Assembly: GCA_902563105.1 (NCBI GenBank)
Contig: CACEVU010000004.1
Location: forward strand, 1-64,000
DNA from: an uncultured SAR86 cluster bacterium
GTDB lineage: Bacteria > Pseudomonadota > Gammaproteobacteria > Magnimaribacterales > AG-339-G14
Direction: 5' to 3'
Length of the DNA stretch: 64,000 nt
Of this stretch, positions 27,359-36,433 are shown piece after piece. The first letter of the stretch is position 1, and each line of letters begins with the position of its first letter. The notes under the pieces are model-generated. The model was not told the DNA's origin, searched no databases, and saw only the letters and a list, made by a program, of their open reading frames with translations. The position numbers and the translations under genes were made by a program.

Positions 27359-30157
27359 CTAGAATCTGTGAGTTACTTCTAGACCTGCTCTTAAGCCATC
27401 ATAATATTTAATCCTTGCTCCACCACCCTGGTCACCAGGATAAATAAGCGTAAATCCAATATCGTCATCAACATCTAAACAGTTTGTGCAAAAACCTCTC
27501 AAAGTAGTGCCATTATTAAACTCTATGGCAGTAGAGAAATTTAGACGAGCTATTTCATCTAATAAGGTTAAGCCCGTAACACGTTCGTCAGCATTACCAA
27601 CGTTTGTTTTGTGTGAATAACTTGTATTGATTATTACGTCACCAATGTTGGTAGGCTCAATATGTTCAACAGAAAAAACTATTGCATTATCCGGTGTCCA
27701 AGGCATCTTACCACCTGCTCTACTATATGATCCTGGCGCAGTAGCATCACAGGCTGTGAAACTACCATGTACTTCAGTCCAATTTCTTGAATCATCACAA
27801 TAGTTATCATATGAAGCGTCGATATACGCATAGTTAAAGTTGATAATCGTCTGATCGGTCACTCTAGCTCTTAAATTTAAATCCAACCCGTTGATAGTAG
27901 ATTCCGCAGCATTTCTAGTTAAGCCGACTGGCAAACCTTGAATAACAGAGACTTTAATTACTTGTTTATCTGACCATGCATAATTATAAGCAACTGCGCT
28001 CAAGCTTAAAGAATCATCCAAAAAAGAACCTTTAAAACCAACTTCGTGCATCTCAAGTTCTTCGGGATCAAAACCTTCTTTGGCAGTAGACTCAAAATAA
28101 TTTGCGAATTGCCAACCTCCTGCTTTGAAACCTGTCGCATAGGTGTACCAAACCATGCTTCTGTCGTCAGGTTTGAAATCGATGGTAAGTTTCGGATCTG
28201 TCGAAGTCCAAGTTTTATCTTGATTGAGAACAAAAAGCTGTTGAGCTGATGCTATTGGCGCAATTCCAACTCCTTGAGCATTGGCTATTATTTCAAAATT
28301 AGTATTACACGAAGTACTTGCAATAAGAGCGGCATTAGAGGCAGCCCACGCAGTAGTTCCTATAGTATTTGTGTTATCAAAAGTACAAGCAGTATCCCAG
28401 CCTGGTGCCAAAGCCAGCTCTGGAGCAGCGGCATAAGCGCCTGCAATTACTGCAGCCTGACCCCCATAAGTTGCTGCGGTGTATAATGTAGCGTCCACAC
28501 CGGGTACGAAAGCACTACAACCAGTAGTACCATCTATATTTACGGTCGTTGGCGTACAATCTGGCAGAACTAAAGAATGAGGAACACCTACTGAGTTTGA
28601 TTTGGTTTCATATCTCATTCCTTTTTTATCGTAGGTATATCTTGCACCTAAAGTAATATTCCAACGTTCGGCCATTGGAATGGTGACTTGTCCAAAGGCA
28701 GCTGATGATTTGTTATCAATACTTAAATCTAATTGTGCAGTTCCATATGTTTCTAAAGTGGAACCGGTTGCAACGTTGTAAGTTGAAACCAAGGCTGTTT
28801 TGGAAGCCGTTGGTGTATAGGTAGCTACATTTGCTAATGCACTCAAATTAGCTTGGCTATAAAGACCGGCATCTATAAGAGCTGTTGCCGCAACAGCAGC
28901 TTGGTTGAATACGCTATCTGGACCAGTTCTAAAAATATCCGACCTATCTCCGTAATCTAAGAAAGAATATATTCCTGCGACCCATTGAATTTCGTCTTCA
29001 GGTTTTGAATTCCATCTTAATTCGATACTAGACTGATTGGTTTTCTGTTCGCTGCCTTGAACAAAAGATTTCGCTTTTGTAGAATCAAAATCTTTTAATT
29101 CTTCACCAGAATGTTGATTGGTAGAAGCGAGAACAGTGAAGTCAAAATCATCTCTGAAAGACTTAAACTTACCAGTTAAAAGAGAATCTTCTCTGTTAAT
29201 AAAAGTATCTTCACTGAGATTAGAAGAATATCTATCACTTGCTATTTGCGCCAGGGCAGCAGCGTCTCCTCCACTTAGAGCATAGGCGCTGGATTTTGCA
29301 AAATCTGTTACAAAAATATCTAGTCCAGATGCAGTAGCTTTCAAGTCAGGTTGAATCAGATTTTTTTGTGCCTGAGTACAAGCTGTTGAGTCCCTTTTAC
29401 AAATAATTGCCTCAGAAACTGCAGCATGATCTTTCGATACAGCATTATCGGCCGTTAATGACCATTCGTAATTATCACCTTCGCCAAATAATGAAAATCT
29501 CACATTTTCATTGGATGTTCCTGTATCTCCTCCAAATGTTAAATCGCTATGTACTCCTTCTTTATCTTGGTAACCAAGTATTAACCTTCCAAATAAATCG
29601 GGAGCTAACTCACCAGAAATCATGTAGCTGAACTGTTCTTGTCCTGTATCTCCAGCGGTTACTCTAATTTTTTGTTCAAAATCACTTGTGGGCTTTTTGT
29701 AGAAAACACTGATAGCTCCACCTAGGGCATTTCTTCCGTAAAGAGTTCCTTGTGGACCTTTCAAAACCTCAATTCTTTCAATATCTACAAGTCCTGAGAG
29801 AATTGATTGACCTCGAGACATGTAAATCTCATCTACAAAAAATGCGTTTGATCCTTCGGATCCAATATCAAATTTTGTTGAACCTATGCCTCTCAACCAA
29901 ATATTTGCTCTTCCTGAATCTTCTCCGGACATCATCATATCTGGGATCATGGTTGTTAAATCGTCGGTATCTCTTAAGCCAGCACCCTCGAGCATATCTC
30001 CAGAAAATGCCTGAAGAGCTGATGGAACATCTAATAAATTTTGTTCTCTCTTTTGAGAAGTAACTACCATCTCCTCTAGAGCGACTTGTGCTTGAGAAAC
30101 GACAGAAGTGAAAAACAGCGCTAATACAGCTGTAAACTTTAAAAATGATTTGGTCAT
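27359..30157 (-). CDS. TonB-dependent outer membrane receptor
   Basis: 932-aa outer membrane receptor. Signal peptide MTKSFLKFTAVLALFFTSVVSQAQ, TonB box EEMVVTSQKREQNLLDVP, plug domain (about 45-160, ANIWLRGIGSTKFDIGSEGSNAFFVDEIYMSR...IEVLKGPQGTLYGRNALGGAISV) and a beta-barrel ending in the terminal Phe (GLEVTHRF). An alanine-rich region with four cysteines (roughly 545-650) interrupts the barrel and is probably a long extracellular loop. The AGGGGG ribosome site is strong. Receptors of this subgroup take up a range of organic substrates, not only siderophores; the cargo is unknown. The energizer could be the TonB operon at 45-49 kb. Confidence 0.93.
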   Translation of the reverse strand: MTKSFLKFTAVLALFFTSVVSQAQVALEEMVVTSQKREQNLLDVPSALQAFSGDMLEGAGLRDTDDLTTMIPDMMMSGEDSGRANIWLRGIGSTKFDIGSEGSNAFFVDEIYMSRGQSILSGLVDIERIEVLKGPQGTLYGRNALGGAISVFYKKPTSDFEQKIRVTAGDTGQEQFSYMISGELAPDLFGRLILGYQDKEGVHSDLTFGGDTGTSNENVRFSLFGEGDNYEWSLTADNAVSKDHAAVSEAIICKRDSTACTQAQKNLIQPDLKATASGLDIFVTDFAKSSAYALSGGDAAALAQIASDRYSSNLSEDTFINREDSLLTGKFKSFRDDFDFTVLASTNQHSGEELKDFDSTKAKSFVQGSEQKTNQSSIELRWNSKPEDEIQWVAGIYSFLDYGDRSDIFRTGPDSVFNQAAVAATALIDAGLYSQANLSALANVATYTPTASKTALVSTYNVATGSTLETYGTAQLDLSIDNKSSAAFGQVTIPMAERWNITLGARYTYDKKGMRYETKSNSVGVPHSLVLPDCTPTTVNIDGTTGCSAFVPGVDATLYTAATYGGQAAVIAGAYAAAPELALAPGWDTACTFDNTNTIGTTAWAASNAALIASTSCNTNFEIIANAQGVGIAPIASAQQLFVLNQDKTWTSTDPKLTIDFKPDDRSMVWYTYATGFKAGGWQFANYFESTAKEGFDPEELEMHEVGFKGSFLDDSLSLSAVAYNYAWSDKQVIKVSVIQGLPVGLTRNAAESTINGLDLNLRARVTDQTIINFNYAYIDASYDNYCDDSRNWTEVHGSFTACDATAPGSYSRAGGKMPWTPDNAIVFSVEHIEPTNIGDVIINTSYSHKTNVGNADERVTGLTLLDEIARLNFSTAIEFNNGTTLRGFCTNCLDVDDDIGFTLIYPGDQGGGARIKYYDGLRAGLEVTHRF

Positions 30158-30304
30158 TTTGCCCCCTGAAATCTATAACTTCTTATCGAAGTTCATTTAT
30201 AAGATGTGGATTTTATCAAAAAGTTTACTGCTTTGTGTAGTTAAATGTCTTCACCAATCATATGGCTCTTGAGCAGTCAAAAATAAAATTAGAAATTTGA
30301 TGAA

Positions 30305-30332
30305 TTGCATTGCTCATCATAAGAATTATAAA
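30305..30332 (+). promoter_or_regulatory. Possible sigma70 promoter of iron alcohol dehydrogenase gene
   Basis: TTGCAT (30305-30310), a 16-nt spacer and TATAAA (30327-30332), about 60 nt before ATG 30394, which has AAGGAG as ribosome site. The 236-nt spacer at 30158-30393 between the divergent receptor and dehydrogenase genes holds no ORF that I can support. Confidence 0.35.
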
Positions 30333-30393
30333 AGGACTTCCCCCAAGAAAATAAATGTGCTTACATTTAGTTTCTGTAATTTAAGGAGATGAC

Positions 30394-31524
30394 ATGCAGT
30401 TAAGATATTTTAATCAACCCCATTTTGAAAATGGATCTTTAAAACTTATATCTCAAGTTCTAAAAGAACATGGAATAACTAAACCGCTGATTTGTACCGA
30501 CCCTGGATTGGTAGCTATTGGCATGACAGACAAAATTCGTAATCTTCTATCAAACGAAATATCTCCGACTTTTTATACTGATACTCCGGCTAATCCAACT
30601 GAAGTAGCTGTTAATGATGCCTTAAGACTTTTCAAAGAAAACAATTGTGATGGTGTGGTTGGGTTTGGAGGAGGATCAAGCATGGATCTTGCAAAAGCGG
30701 TTGCGTTGATGGCAAATCATGAGGGAAATGTTGTTGACTACTCAGTGAATGAAGGCGGCACAGGAAAAATAAAAGAAACAGTTCCGACAGTTGCAATTCC
30801 TACTACTTCGGGAACAGGTAGTGAGGTTTCATTGGGCGCTGTAATAATCATGAATGATGGAAGAAAGCTAATTCTTGCGAGCGATCATTTAGTTCCAAAT
30901 GCAGCAATTTGTGACCCAGAATTAACTTTAGGTTTACCTCCTGTACTGACTGCTGGAGCAGGAATGGATGCTTTGACACACTGTATAGAAGCAGTTCTTT
31001 CGCCTTTAGATGATCCCCCAGCAGAAGCAATTGGTTTAGATGGTGTCGAGAAAATAATTAGAAAAGAAAGCTTAGTTAGAGCTTGTGAAGATGGTCAAGA
31101 TAAAGAAGCAAGATGGAATATGATGATGGCATCTACCGAGGGGGCAATGGCCTTCTCTAAGGGTTTGGGAGCAGTTCATTCAATGAGTCACGCTGTAGGA
31201 GCCGATCAAGAGCTAAGACTTCATCATGGAACTCTAAATGGAGTGATTCTTCCCACAATTTTGAGGTTTAATAAAGATCATGTTGGAGATAAATATTCAA
31301 GAATCTGCCGTGCGATGGGAATAGATGAATCTACGGATTTAGCAAATGAAATAGAAAAATTAAATGAAACAATTGGTTTGCCGAACGGTCTTGCTGCAAT
31401 GGGTGTGAAAGAAGATATGATTCCTGATCTAGTTGCTCATTCAATGACAGATCCGAGTAACATGACCACGCCAAGATTACCCTCCCAAGAAGAATGGGAA
31501 AAATTATTTTTAGAGGCAATGTAA
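30394..31524 (+). CDS. Iron-containing alcohol dehydrogenase
   Basis: 376-aa NAD(P)-dependent dehydrogenase of the Fe-ADH (group III) family. Cofactor loop GVVGFGGGSSMDLAKAVALM, the second loop AIPTTSGTGSEVS, and the metal-ligand region GMDALTHCIEAVLS with Asp and His, followed by GLGAVHSMSHAVGA and LHHGTLNGVILP, which carry the other two histidines. It oxidises an alcohol or reduces an aldehyde of unknown structure. It starts the plus-strand run with the SDR and a secreted ABM-like protein, 24 nt before the SDR. Confidence 0.92.
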   Translation: MQLRYFNQPHFENGSLKLISQVLKEHGITKPLICTDPGLVAIGMTDKIRNLLSNEISPTFYTDTPANPTEVAVNDALRLFKENNCDGVVGFGGGSSMDLAKAVALMANHEGNVVDYSVNEGGTGKIKETVPTVAIPTTSGTGSEVSLGAVIIMNDGRKLILASDHLVPNAAICDPELTLGLPPVLTAGAGMDALTHCIEAVLSPLDDPPAEAIGLDGVEKIIRKESLVRACEDGQDKEARWNMMMASTEGAMAFSKGLGAVHSMSHAVGADQELRLHHGTLNGVILPTILRFNKDHVGDKYSRICRAMGIDESTDLANEIEKLNETIGLPNGLAAMGVKEDMIPDLVAHSMTDPSNMTTPRLPSQEEWEKLFLEAM

Positions 31525-31548
31525 TTTATTTCGAAGGAGAAAATTTTC

Positions 31549-32307
31549 ATGGATAAAGTTTGTTTGGTCATTGGTGCAGGAGCTGGAATTGGTGGAACGG
31601 TTGCTAAGAGATTTGCTAAAGAGGGATATCACGCTTACTTAGCAAGAAGAACAGATGAAGAGGGTCTTAATAAACTTATAGAAGAAATTAAAAGTACAGG
31701 CGGGGAAGCCTCAGGATCTTTGCTTAATGTGATTGAAGAAAATTCAATAGAAGATTTAGTCAATAAAATCGAGTCCGATATAGGTCCTATTGATACAGTT
31801 ATTTATAACATTGGTGCCCAAATTGGTGATCGAACCTTAGCAGAAACAAGTTACAAAGCTTTTGAGATGGGTTGGCGAATGGCTACTTTTGGTTTATTTA
31901 GGCTTGCTCAAGTGCTTACACCTAAGATGAAGGAAAGACAAGGTGGAAATATAATTGTCACTTCAGCAACTTCTGCTGTAAGAGGTAACAAAGGTCAACA
32001 TTCACACTCAGCTGCAATGGGTGGACGAAGAATGCTTTGTCAATCCCTGAATGCCGAATTCTCAAAAGATGGAATACATGTTGCGCACGTGATTATTGAT
32101 GGTGCAGTAGATGCGCCAGATACTTTAGGCAAAATGCTCGGACCTGATTTATTTGAAAAATTTAAAGAGCAGAAAGGAACTGATGGAATGATCCTGCCAG
32201 AAAATGTTGCTGATACCTATCTTTTTTTAGCGCAGCAAACTAAATCTACTTGGACACACGAAATAGACATTAGAGCTTTTTCAGATCAAGCTTGGTGGAA
32301 TCACTAA
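31549..32307 (+). CDS. SDR-family protein lacking catalytic Ser-Tyr-Lys
   Basis: 252-aa Rossmann protein of the short-chain dehydrogenase/reductase family. The cofactor loop is good (LVIGAGAGIGGTVAKRFAKEG) and the NNAG-like block reads YNIGAQ. The active-site region reads TSATSAVRGNKGQHSHSAAMGGRRML: aligned with SSVAG...YSASK, the catalytic Ser is Ala, Tyr is His and Lys is Met. A normal SDR reaction is therefore doubtful; it may be a cofactor-binding pseudo-enzyme or use other residues. Good GGAG site. Translated in series with the upstream iron alcohol dehydrogenase. Confidence 0.85.
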   Translation: MDKVCLVIGAGAGIGGTVAKRFAKEGYHAYLARRTDEEGLNKLIEEIKSTGGEASGSLLNVIEENSIEDLVNKIESDIGPIDTVIYNIGAQIGDRTLAETSYKAFEMGWRMATFGLFRLAQVLTPKMKERQGGNIIVTSATSAVRGNKGQHSHSAAMGGRRMLCQSLNAEFSKDGIHVAHVIIDGAVDAPDTLGKMLGPDLFEKFKEQKGTDGMILPENVADTYLFLAQQTKSTWTHEIDIRAFSDQAWWNH

Positions 32308-32327
32308 ATTATCACAGGAGAACTAAC

Positions 32328-32792
32328 ATGAAATGTGTTTTATTTTATTTACTATTAATTTCATCTTCGCTATTTTCAATGCATCACGAAAAACTAGATG
32401 TGATTGTTTTTGCTATTGATCTAGAAATCAATGAAGGACAAGAAAAAAGTGCTAGTAATTTTGTAGAAAGAATAACTAAAAATGTAAAAAAAGAAGAACC
32501 TGAAACATTGGTTTACCAATATCATTTTTCTGGTAAAGAAAATAAAGTATTTTTATTGGAAATATACCCAAACAATGAAGCAGCGCTTATTCACATGAAA
32601 AATTTCACAGGAAGTAAATGGGAAGCTGAATTTGTCGAAAACTTTACTATAAAAAGTGCTCAGATTTTAGGTAATGCTAAACCTATGTTGAAGAAATCTC
32701 TAGCACCTTATACGACTGATTTTCGAAGTAATCTTATGGGCTTTGACAGAGTCGCAGACCAACTTGGAGAAGAGATTTCAAAAATAAAGTAA
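32328..32792 (+). CDS. Secreted ABM-fold-like protein
   Basis: 154 aa from ATG 32328, which has CAGGAG 8 nt upstream; the track start 32292 lies inside the SDR gene. An N-terminal signal peptide (MKCVLFYLLLISSSLFS) is followed by a domain with the pattern of dimeric alpha-beta barrel (antibiotic biosynthesis monooxygenase-like) proteins: LDVIVFAIDLEINEGQEKSASNFVERI and VFLLEIYPNNEAALIHMKNFTGSKWEAEF. Periplasmic location is inferred. The activity is unknown. A second ABM-fold gene lies at 36066. Confidence 0.65.
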   Translation: MKCVLFYLLLISSSLFSMHHEKLDVIVFAIDLEINEGQEKSASNFVERITKNVKKEEPETLVYQYHFSGKENKVFLLEIYPNNEAALIHMKNFTGSKWEAEFVENFTIKSAQILGNAKPMLKKSLAPYTTDFRSNLMGFDRVADQLGEEISKIK

Positions 32793-32795
32793 CGT

Positions 32796-33935
32796 TTAAC
32801 TTACAAAATTATTAAGTCTTTCATAAGCATTGATAAAGTCTTCTTTAAACTCTTGAACGACATCACTCGCTGAAATACTTTGGTTCATTAAACCTACGCC
32901 TTGTCCGACCCAGTAGGTTGCAAGTTCTTTAGCACCATCATGTCCACCGGCAGCCAATTTATTTACTTTTTGCAAAGCAGGCTCAGCAACCATAGGTTGT
33001 AATGGCATTGGCAAAGGTTCAGGTGCAGATTCTGCTTCCCAAGCTTGCGTCCAAGGAGTGACTAACTGTCTTGAGTGCTTCCCTGTTCTGCTTCTAGATC
33101 TTACTGTTTGGCTTGAATTTGCAGCTACCATTTTTTCTTTCACAATAGGATCTACTTCTGATTCTATTGTTGTTAACCAAACAGATCCACACCACGCTCC
33201 AGATGCTCCCATAGCCATTGCTGCAGCCATTTGTTTACCCGTAACAATTCCGCCCGCTGCTAGAATAGGAACATCGCCGTAGGGTTGAATCGCTTGGTGC
33301 ACTTCTGGAATCAGAACCATAGTAGAGACACTACCACAATGGCCTCCTGCCTCAGTTCCAGAAACAACTAAGATATCTACACCGGCTTTTACCTGATTAA
33401 TCGCATGCTCAGCAGTTCCCAACAAAGCAGCAACTTTACAATCATTATCTTTACCCATTTGAATCATCCAATCAGGTGGAACACCTAAAGCATTAGCAAT
33501 GATCTTTATCGGATGCTTAAAAGCAACATCTAAAAGTGCTTTAGCACCATCAGATTGTGTATTAGCAGCAAATCCAGATCCGGCTGCGTCAATCTTCCTC
33601 AGTTCAGGTGCATCAATTCCATGATTTGCCAAAACATCCGTTCTAAAATCTGCATACTCTTGTGGAATCATTTTTACGAGTTTATCGGCATCAAATTTTT
33701 CATCTTTGCCAACCATTTTGTTTGGAATTAAAACATCAACACCATAAGGTTTACCGTCAATATGTTCATCGATCCACTTTAATTCCTTTTCAAGTTGTTC
33801 AGGTGACATTCCCACTGCTCCAAGCACTCCACAGCCGCCTGCTTTTGAAACAGCCACAACCACGTCTCTACAATGCGTGAATGCAACCAAAGGAAATTCT
33901 ATATCTAACATTTCACAAATTTTTGAATTCATCAT
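32796..33935 (-). CDS. Nitronate monooxygenase-like flavoprotein
   Basis: 379-aa FMN barrel of the 2-nitropropane dioxygenase/nitronate monooxygenase family. Features are AVSKAGGCGVLGAVGMSPEQLEKEL near the N-terminus, KVAALLGTAEHAINQVKAGVDILVVSGTEAGGHCGSVSTMVLIPEV, the FMN-phosphate loop VPILAAGGIVTGKQMAAAMAMGASGAWCGSVWL, and a C-terminal GQGVGLMNQ segment. Many such proteins act in catabolism of unusual substrates or as FMN-dependent oxidases; true nitronate activity is not shown. It converges with the ABM gene, 3 nt apart. Confidence 0.88.
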   Translation of the reverse strand: MMNSKICEMLDIEFPLVAFTHCRDVVVAVSKAGGCGVLGAVGMSPEQLEKELKWIDEHIDGKPYGVDVLIPNKMVGKDEKFDADKLVKMIPQEYADFRTDVLANHGIDAPELRKIDAAGSGFAANTQSDGAKALLDVAFKHPIKIIANALGVPPDWMIQMGKDNDCKVAALLGTAEHAINQVKAGVDILVVSGTEAGGHCGSVSTMVLIPEVHQAIQPYGDVPILAAGGIVTGKQMAAAMAMGASGAWCGSVWLTTIESEVDPIVKEKMVAANSSQTVRSRSRTGKHSRQLVTPWTQAWEAESAPEPLPMPLQPMVAEPALQKVNKLAAGGHDGAKELATYWVGQGVGLMNQSISASDVVQEFKEDFINAYERLNNFVS

Positions 33936-34013
33936 TTTTTACCTCTTAGTTTCAGGTTATTAATATCATCTAAATGTTCATGCAAATCAAGATTTTTATA
34001 TTAAAATTTAGAA

Positions 34014-34883
34014 ATGCAAAATAAAATTACTGTCCCCGCTTCTATAATTGTAATTTTCCTTTCAAGTTTGATAGCTCTCGCAGGTAGTCAGGAAAGTATA
34101 TCCATTTCAAATATCCCTTTATTCGGACTAGTTGTAATTTTAATTTTCATTATTCAATGGTTTGTTTTTATTCCGTCTTTTATAAATAGAACAGAGCATT
34201 TTTTTGATCTGACAGGATCTCTTACATTCATCTCAACAGTGCTTTTTACGCTAATGGTGATCCCAGAAATATATCTAAGGGACGTTGTGATTGCCCTGTT
34301 GGTAATTATTTGGGCAGTAAGACTAGGTTCTTTTTTATTTTTAAGAGTTAGAAAAGATGGTGGTGATGGGAGATTTGACATCATGAAAACAAAGTTCTGG
34401 TGGTTTTTAATGACCTGGAATATTCAAGGGATGTGGGTTTTTCTGTCTTTGGCGGCGGGGCTAGCTGCGATGACTTCAAATCAAAAATTAGAAGCAGATA
34501 TTTTTTTATTAATTGGACTTGTGATTTGGATAATAGGTTTTGCTATAGAGGTCATAGCTGATAACCAAAAATCAAAATTTAGATCAAATTCTGAAAATAA
34601 AGATAAATTCATTTCTACTGGGATTTGGTCTTGGTCAAGACATCCAAATTATTTTGGTGAAATTCTTTTGTGGATTGGAATTACAGTAATTGCTCTACCT
34701 GTCCTTCAAGGTTGGCAATTCATAACTTTAATTTCGCCCATATTTATTATTTTTCTTCTGACTCAAGTAAGTGGTGTGAGATTACTAGAGTTAAGAGGAA
34801 AGAAAAAATGGGGGGATAATGAGGAATATCAAAGATATGTTCAGAGTACTTCGGTCTTAATTCCTTTGCCGCCTAAAAATTAA
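34014..34883 (+). CDS. DUF1295 membrane protein (steroid 5-alpha-reductase-like)
   Basis: 289-aa multi-pass membrane protein of the DUF1295 family, related to steroid 5-alpha reductases and isoprenylcysteine methyltransferases. The C-terminal signature FISTGIWSWSRHPNYFGEILLWIGI, followed by LLEL...DNEEYQRYVQSTSVLIPLPP, is diagnostic. It probably binds NADPH or SAM at the membrane, but which one cannot be said. It stands alone on the plus strand, 78 nt from the divergent flavoprotein gene. Confidence 0.87.
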   Translation: MQNKITVPASIIVIFLSSLIALAGSQESISISNIPLFGLVVILIFIIQWFVFIPSFINRTEHFFDLTGSLTFISTVLFTLMVIPEIYLRDVVIALLVIIWAVRLGSFLFLRVRKDGGDGRFDIMKTKFWWFLMTWNIQGMWVFLSLAAGLAAMTSNQKLEADIFLLIGLVIWIIGFAIEVIADNQKSKFRSNSENKDKFISTGIWSWSRHPNYFGEILLWIGITVIALPVLQGWQFITLISPIFIIFLLTQVSGVRLLELRGKKKWGDNEEYQRYVQSTSVLIPLPPKN

Positions 34884-34916
34884 AAAGAATTAAACAGAAC
34901 AATCTTTTAGCATTGA

Positions 34917-35345
34917 TCATATTTGATAGGTTAAGCCTGCCGCTTCTACTCCTTCAATTGCACAAATTTCATCACGATCAGGCAAATCTCCTGAAACACC
35001 AACAGCGCCAATTACATGGTCACCCTTTTTTATCATTATTCCTCCAGGGGAAGGAGCAATTTTATTTCCTGAAATAGCTCTAGCAGCATTAAAAAAATGA
35101 GTCTGCTCAGGCTGTTCTCCGTATAGTTCTCGAATTTTTCTACTTGAAAAGCCAATTCCGACACACCCCCAAGCTTTTGCAAAAGCTATGTCAGGTCTTA
35201 TCAAAGAGGAGTTATCTTCCATTGCTGAGCTCACGAGAATTCCTCGAGTATCCAGAACTGCGATAGTAATAGGCTTCAAGTTTTCATCTCTAGCTTTTTT
35301 TAAGCAGCCTTCAACTATTTTTTGGGCATCTTTTAAACTGATCAT
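34917..35345 (-). CDS. GlcG/HbpS-like heme-binding family protein
   Basis: 142-aa protein of the HbpS/GlcG superfamily: ITIAVLDTRGILVSSAMEDNSSLIRPDIAFAKAWGCVGIG, then ISGNKIAPSPGGIMIKKGDHVIGAVGVSGDLPDRDEICAIEGVEAAGL. Family members bind heme, cobalamin or act as helpers of catabolic enzymes. No signal peptide is present here, so it is cytoplasmic. AAGGAGG precedes the start. It lies downstream of the GST gene on the same strand with a 34-nt gap. Confidence 0.83.
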   Translation of the reverse strand: MISLKDAQKIVEGCLKKARDENLKPITIAVLDTRGILVSSAMEDNSSLIRPDIAFAKAWGCVGIGFSSRKIRELYGEQPEQTHFFNAARAISGNKIAPSPGGIMIKKGDHVIGAVGVSGDLPDRDEICAIEGVEAAGLTYQI

Positions 35346-35379
35346 TTTTTCCTCCTTTAAAAATTATTTGTAGTTAGTA

Positions 35380-35997
35380 TTATTTGTCTTCGAATTTATA
35401 AGATTTTGATCTTTTGAAGGCTTCTCTTTCGAAAAGCATATCAGTGTATCTTTTGATATTAGGTTTAAAAGCTTGATTTATTCCAAGAGATTCAGCCACA
35501 ACAAATGCGTAGCTGACACAAATATCTGCAATAGTGAACCTGTCAGAGCAAAGAAACTCTCTATTTTCAAGAGTTGTCTCTAGTAATTTACATCTAGAGA
35601 CAAACCATCGGCTATAGCCTTCTACTGCAGCGTCTGCTACTCCTGGTTCTTGAAGCTTGTATCTTAAAACAACTGTCTGAGGAAAAGTGAGAGTTGCGTC
35701 GGAATGAAATAGCCAATTGAGATATGCTGGGTAATCAGGCTCATCGGGCATTACTCTTAAATCAGTAGGTCCATACTTTTCAACTAAATATTGAGACATT
35801 GCGACGGATTCTGTCATTTTTACTTCACCATCAATTAAATAAGGAATTGTTCCTAACATGTTGACATTCAAATACTCCTTCATAAACATCCTCGGTGGAA
35901 AAGGCATCATGACTAATTCATAGTCCAATCCCATTTCTTCTGCTGTCCATATTGGCCTCATCGCTCGTGAAGCCTCTGTTCCCCAAATCTTAACCAT
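35380..35997 (-). CDS. Glutathione S-transferase family protein
   Basis: 205 aa with an N-terminal thioredoxin-like domain (VKIWGTEASRAMRPIWTAEEMGLDYELVMMPF, then GTIPYLIDGEVKMTESVAMSQYLVEKYG with the cis-Pro and the ESxA glutathione site) and an all-helical C-terminal domain ending TIADICVSYAFVVAESLGI. It could conjugate or isomerise an electrophile formed by the nearby oxidative enzymes; the substrate is not known. Confidence 0.9.
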   Translation of the reverse strand: MVKIWGTEASRAMRPIWTAEEMGLDYELVMMPFPPRMFMKEYLNVNMLGTIPYLIDGEVKMTESVAMSQYLVEKYGPTDLRVMPDEPDYPAYLNWLFHSDATLTFPQTVVLRYKLQEPGVADAAVEGYSRWFVSRCKLLETTLENREFLCSDRFTIADICVSYAFVVAESLGINQAFKPNIKRYTDMLFEREAFKRSKSYKFEDK

Positions 35998-36065
35998 TTT
36001 CTTTTCTCCTAGAATGATTTAGCCTTACATATTGAATATTCATTAATTATTACACAGGAGAAAAC

Positions 36066-36353
36066 ATGATAGGAGTACTTGTTAAATTAAACATAAAAGA
36101 AGGAAGTGAAAAAGATTTTGAAGAGAATATGTTAAAACTTGTTGAAGCAACAAATTCAAATGAAGAAGGAGTTTTCTACTACGGTTTGCTGAAAACAGAT
36201 GATCCTCAGACCTACCAAATGATTGAAATTTATAAAGATGCGGAGAGTCATGCCCATCATTCACAGACCGAACACTTCAAAGAATTAGGAGGCGCACTGG
36301 CTCCCTTTCTTGCAGGCGCGCCAGAAATTACTGTTCATGAGGAAATAAAATAA
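36066..36353 (+). CDS. ABM-domain protein (putative quinol monooxygenase type)
   Basis: 95-aa cytoplasmic protein of the dimeric alpha-beta barrel class: MIGVLVKLNIKEGSEKDFEENMLKLVEATNSNEEGVFYYGLLKTDDPQTYQMIEIYKDAESHAHHSQTEHFKEL, a typical ABM pattern with the histidine pair after DAESHA. Small ABM proteins include quinol monooxygenases and heme-degrading enzymes. CAGGAG precedes ATG. The stop TAA overlaps the region where zapE homology begins. Confidence 0.85.
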   Translation: MIGVLVKLNIKEGSEKDFEENMLKLVEATNSNEEGVFYYGLLKTDDPQTYQMIEIYKDAESHAHHSQTEHFKELGGALAPFLAGAPEITVHEEIK

Positions 36354-36433
36354 CTCTTAAAGAAAAGTATTTAAGCGCGGTAGAAAGCCAAGAAATTTCT
36401 TTAGACCAGGCTCAGCTTAAATTAGCTGAGCGC

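Noticed and set aside
30158-30393. A hidden gene or riboswitch in the 236-nt spacer between the receptor and the alcohol dehydrogenase
   Set aside because: No open frame with a start and ribosome site, and no riboswitch core I know; only short imperfect dyads (GATGA...TCATC) that could be chance.
36082-36264. 60-aa minus-strand ORF over the small ABM gene
   Set aside because: Antisense to a clear ABM-domain gene with a good ribosome site; no independent support.
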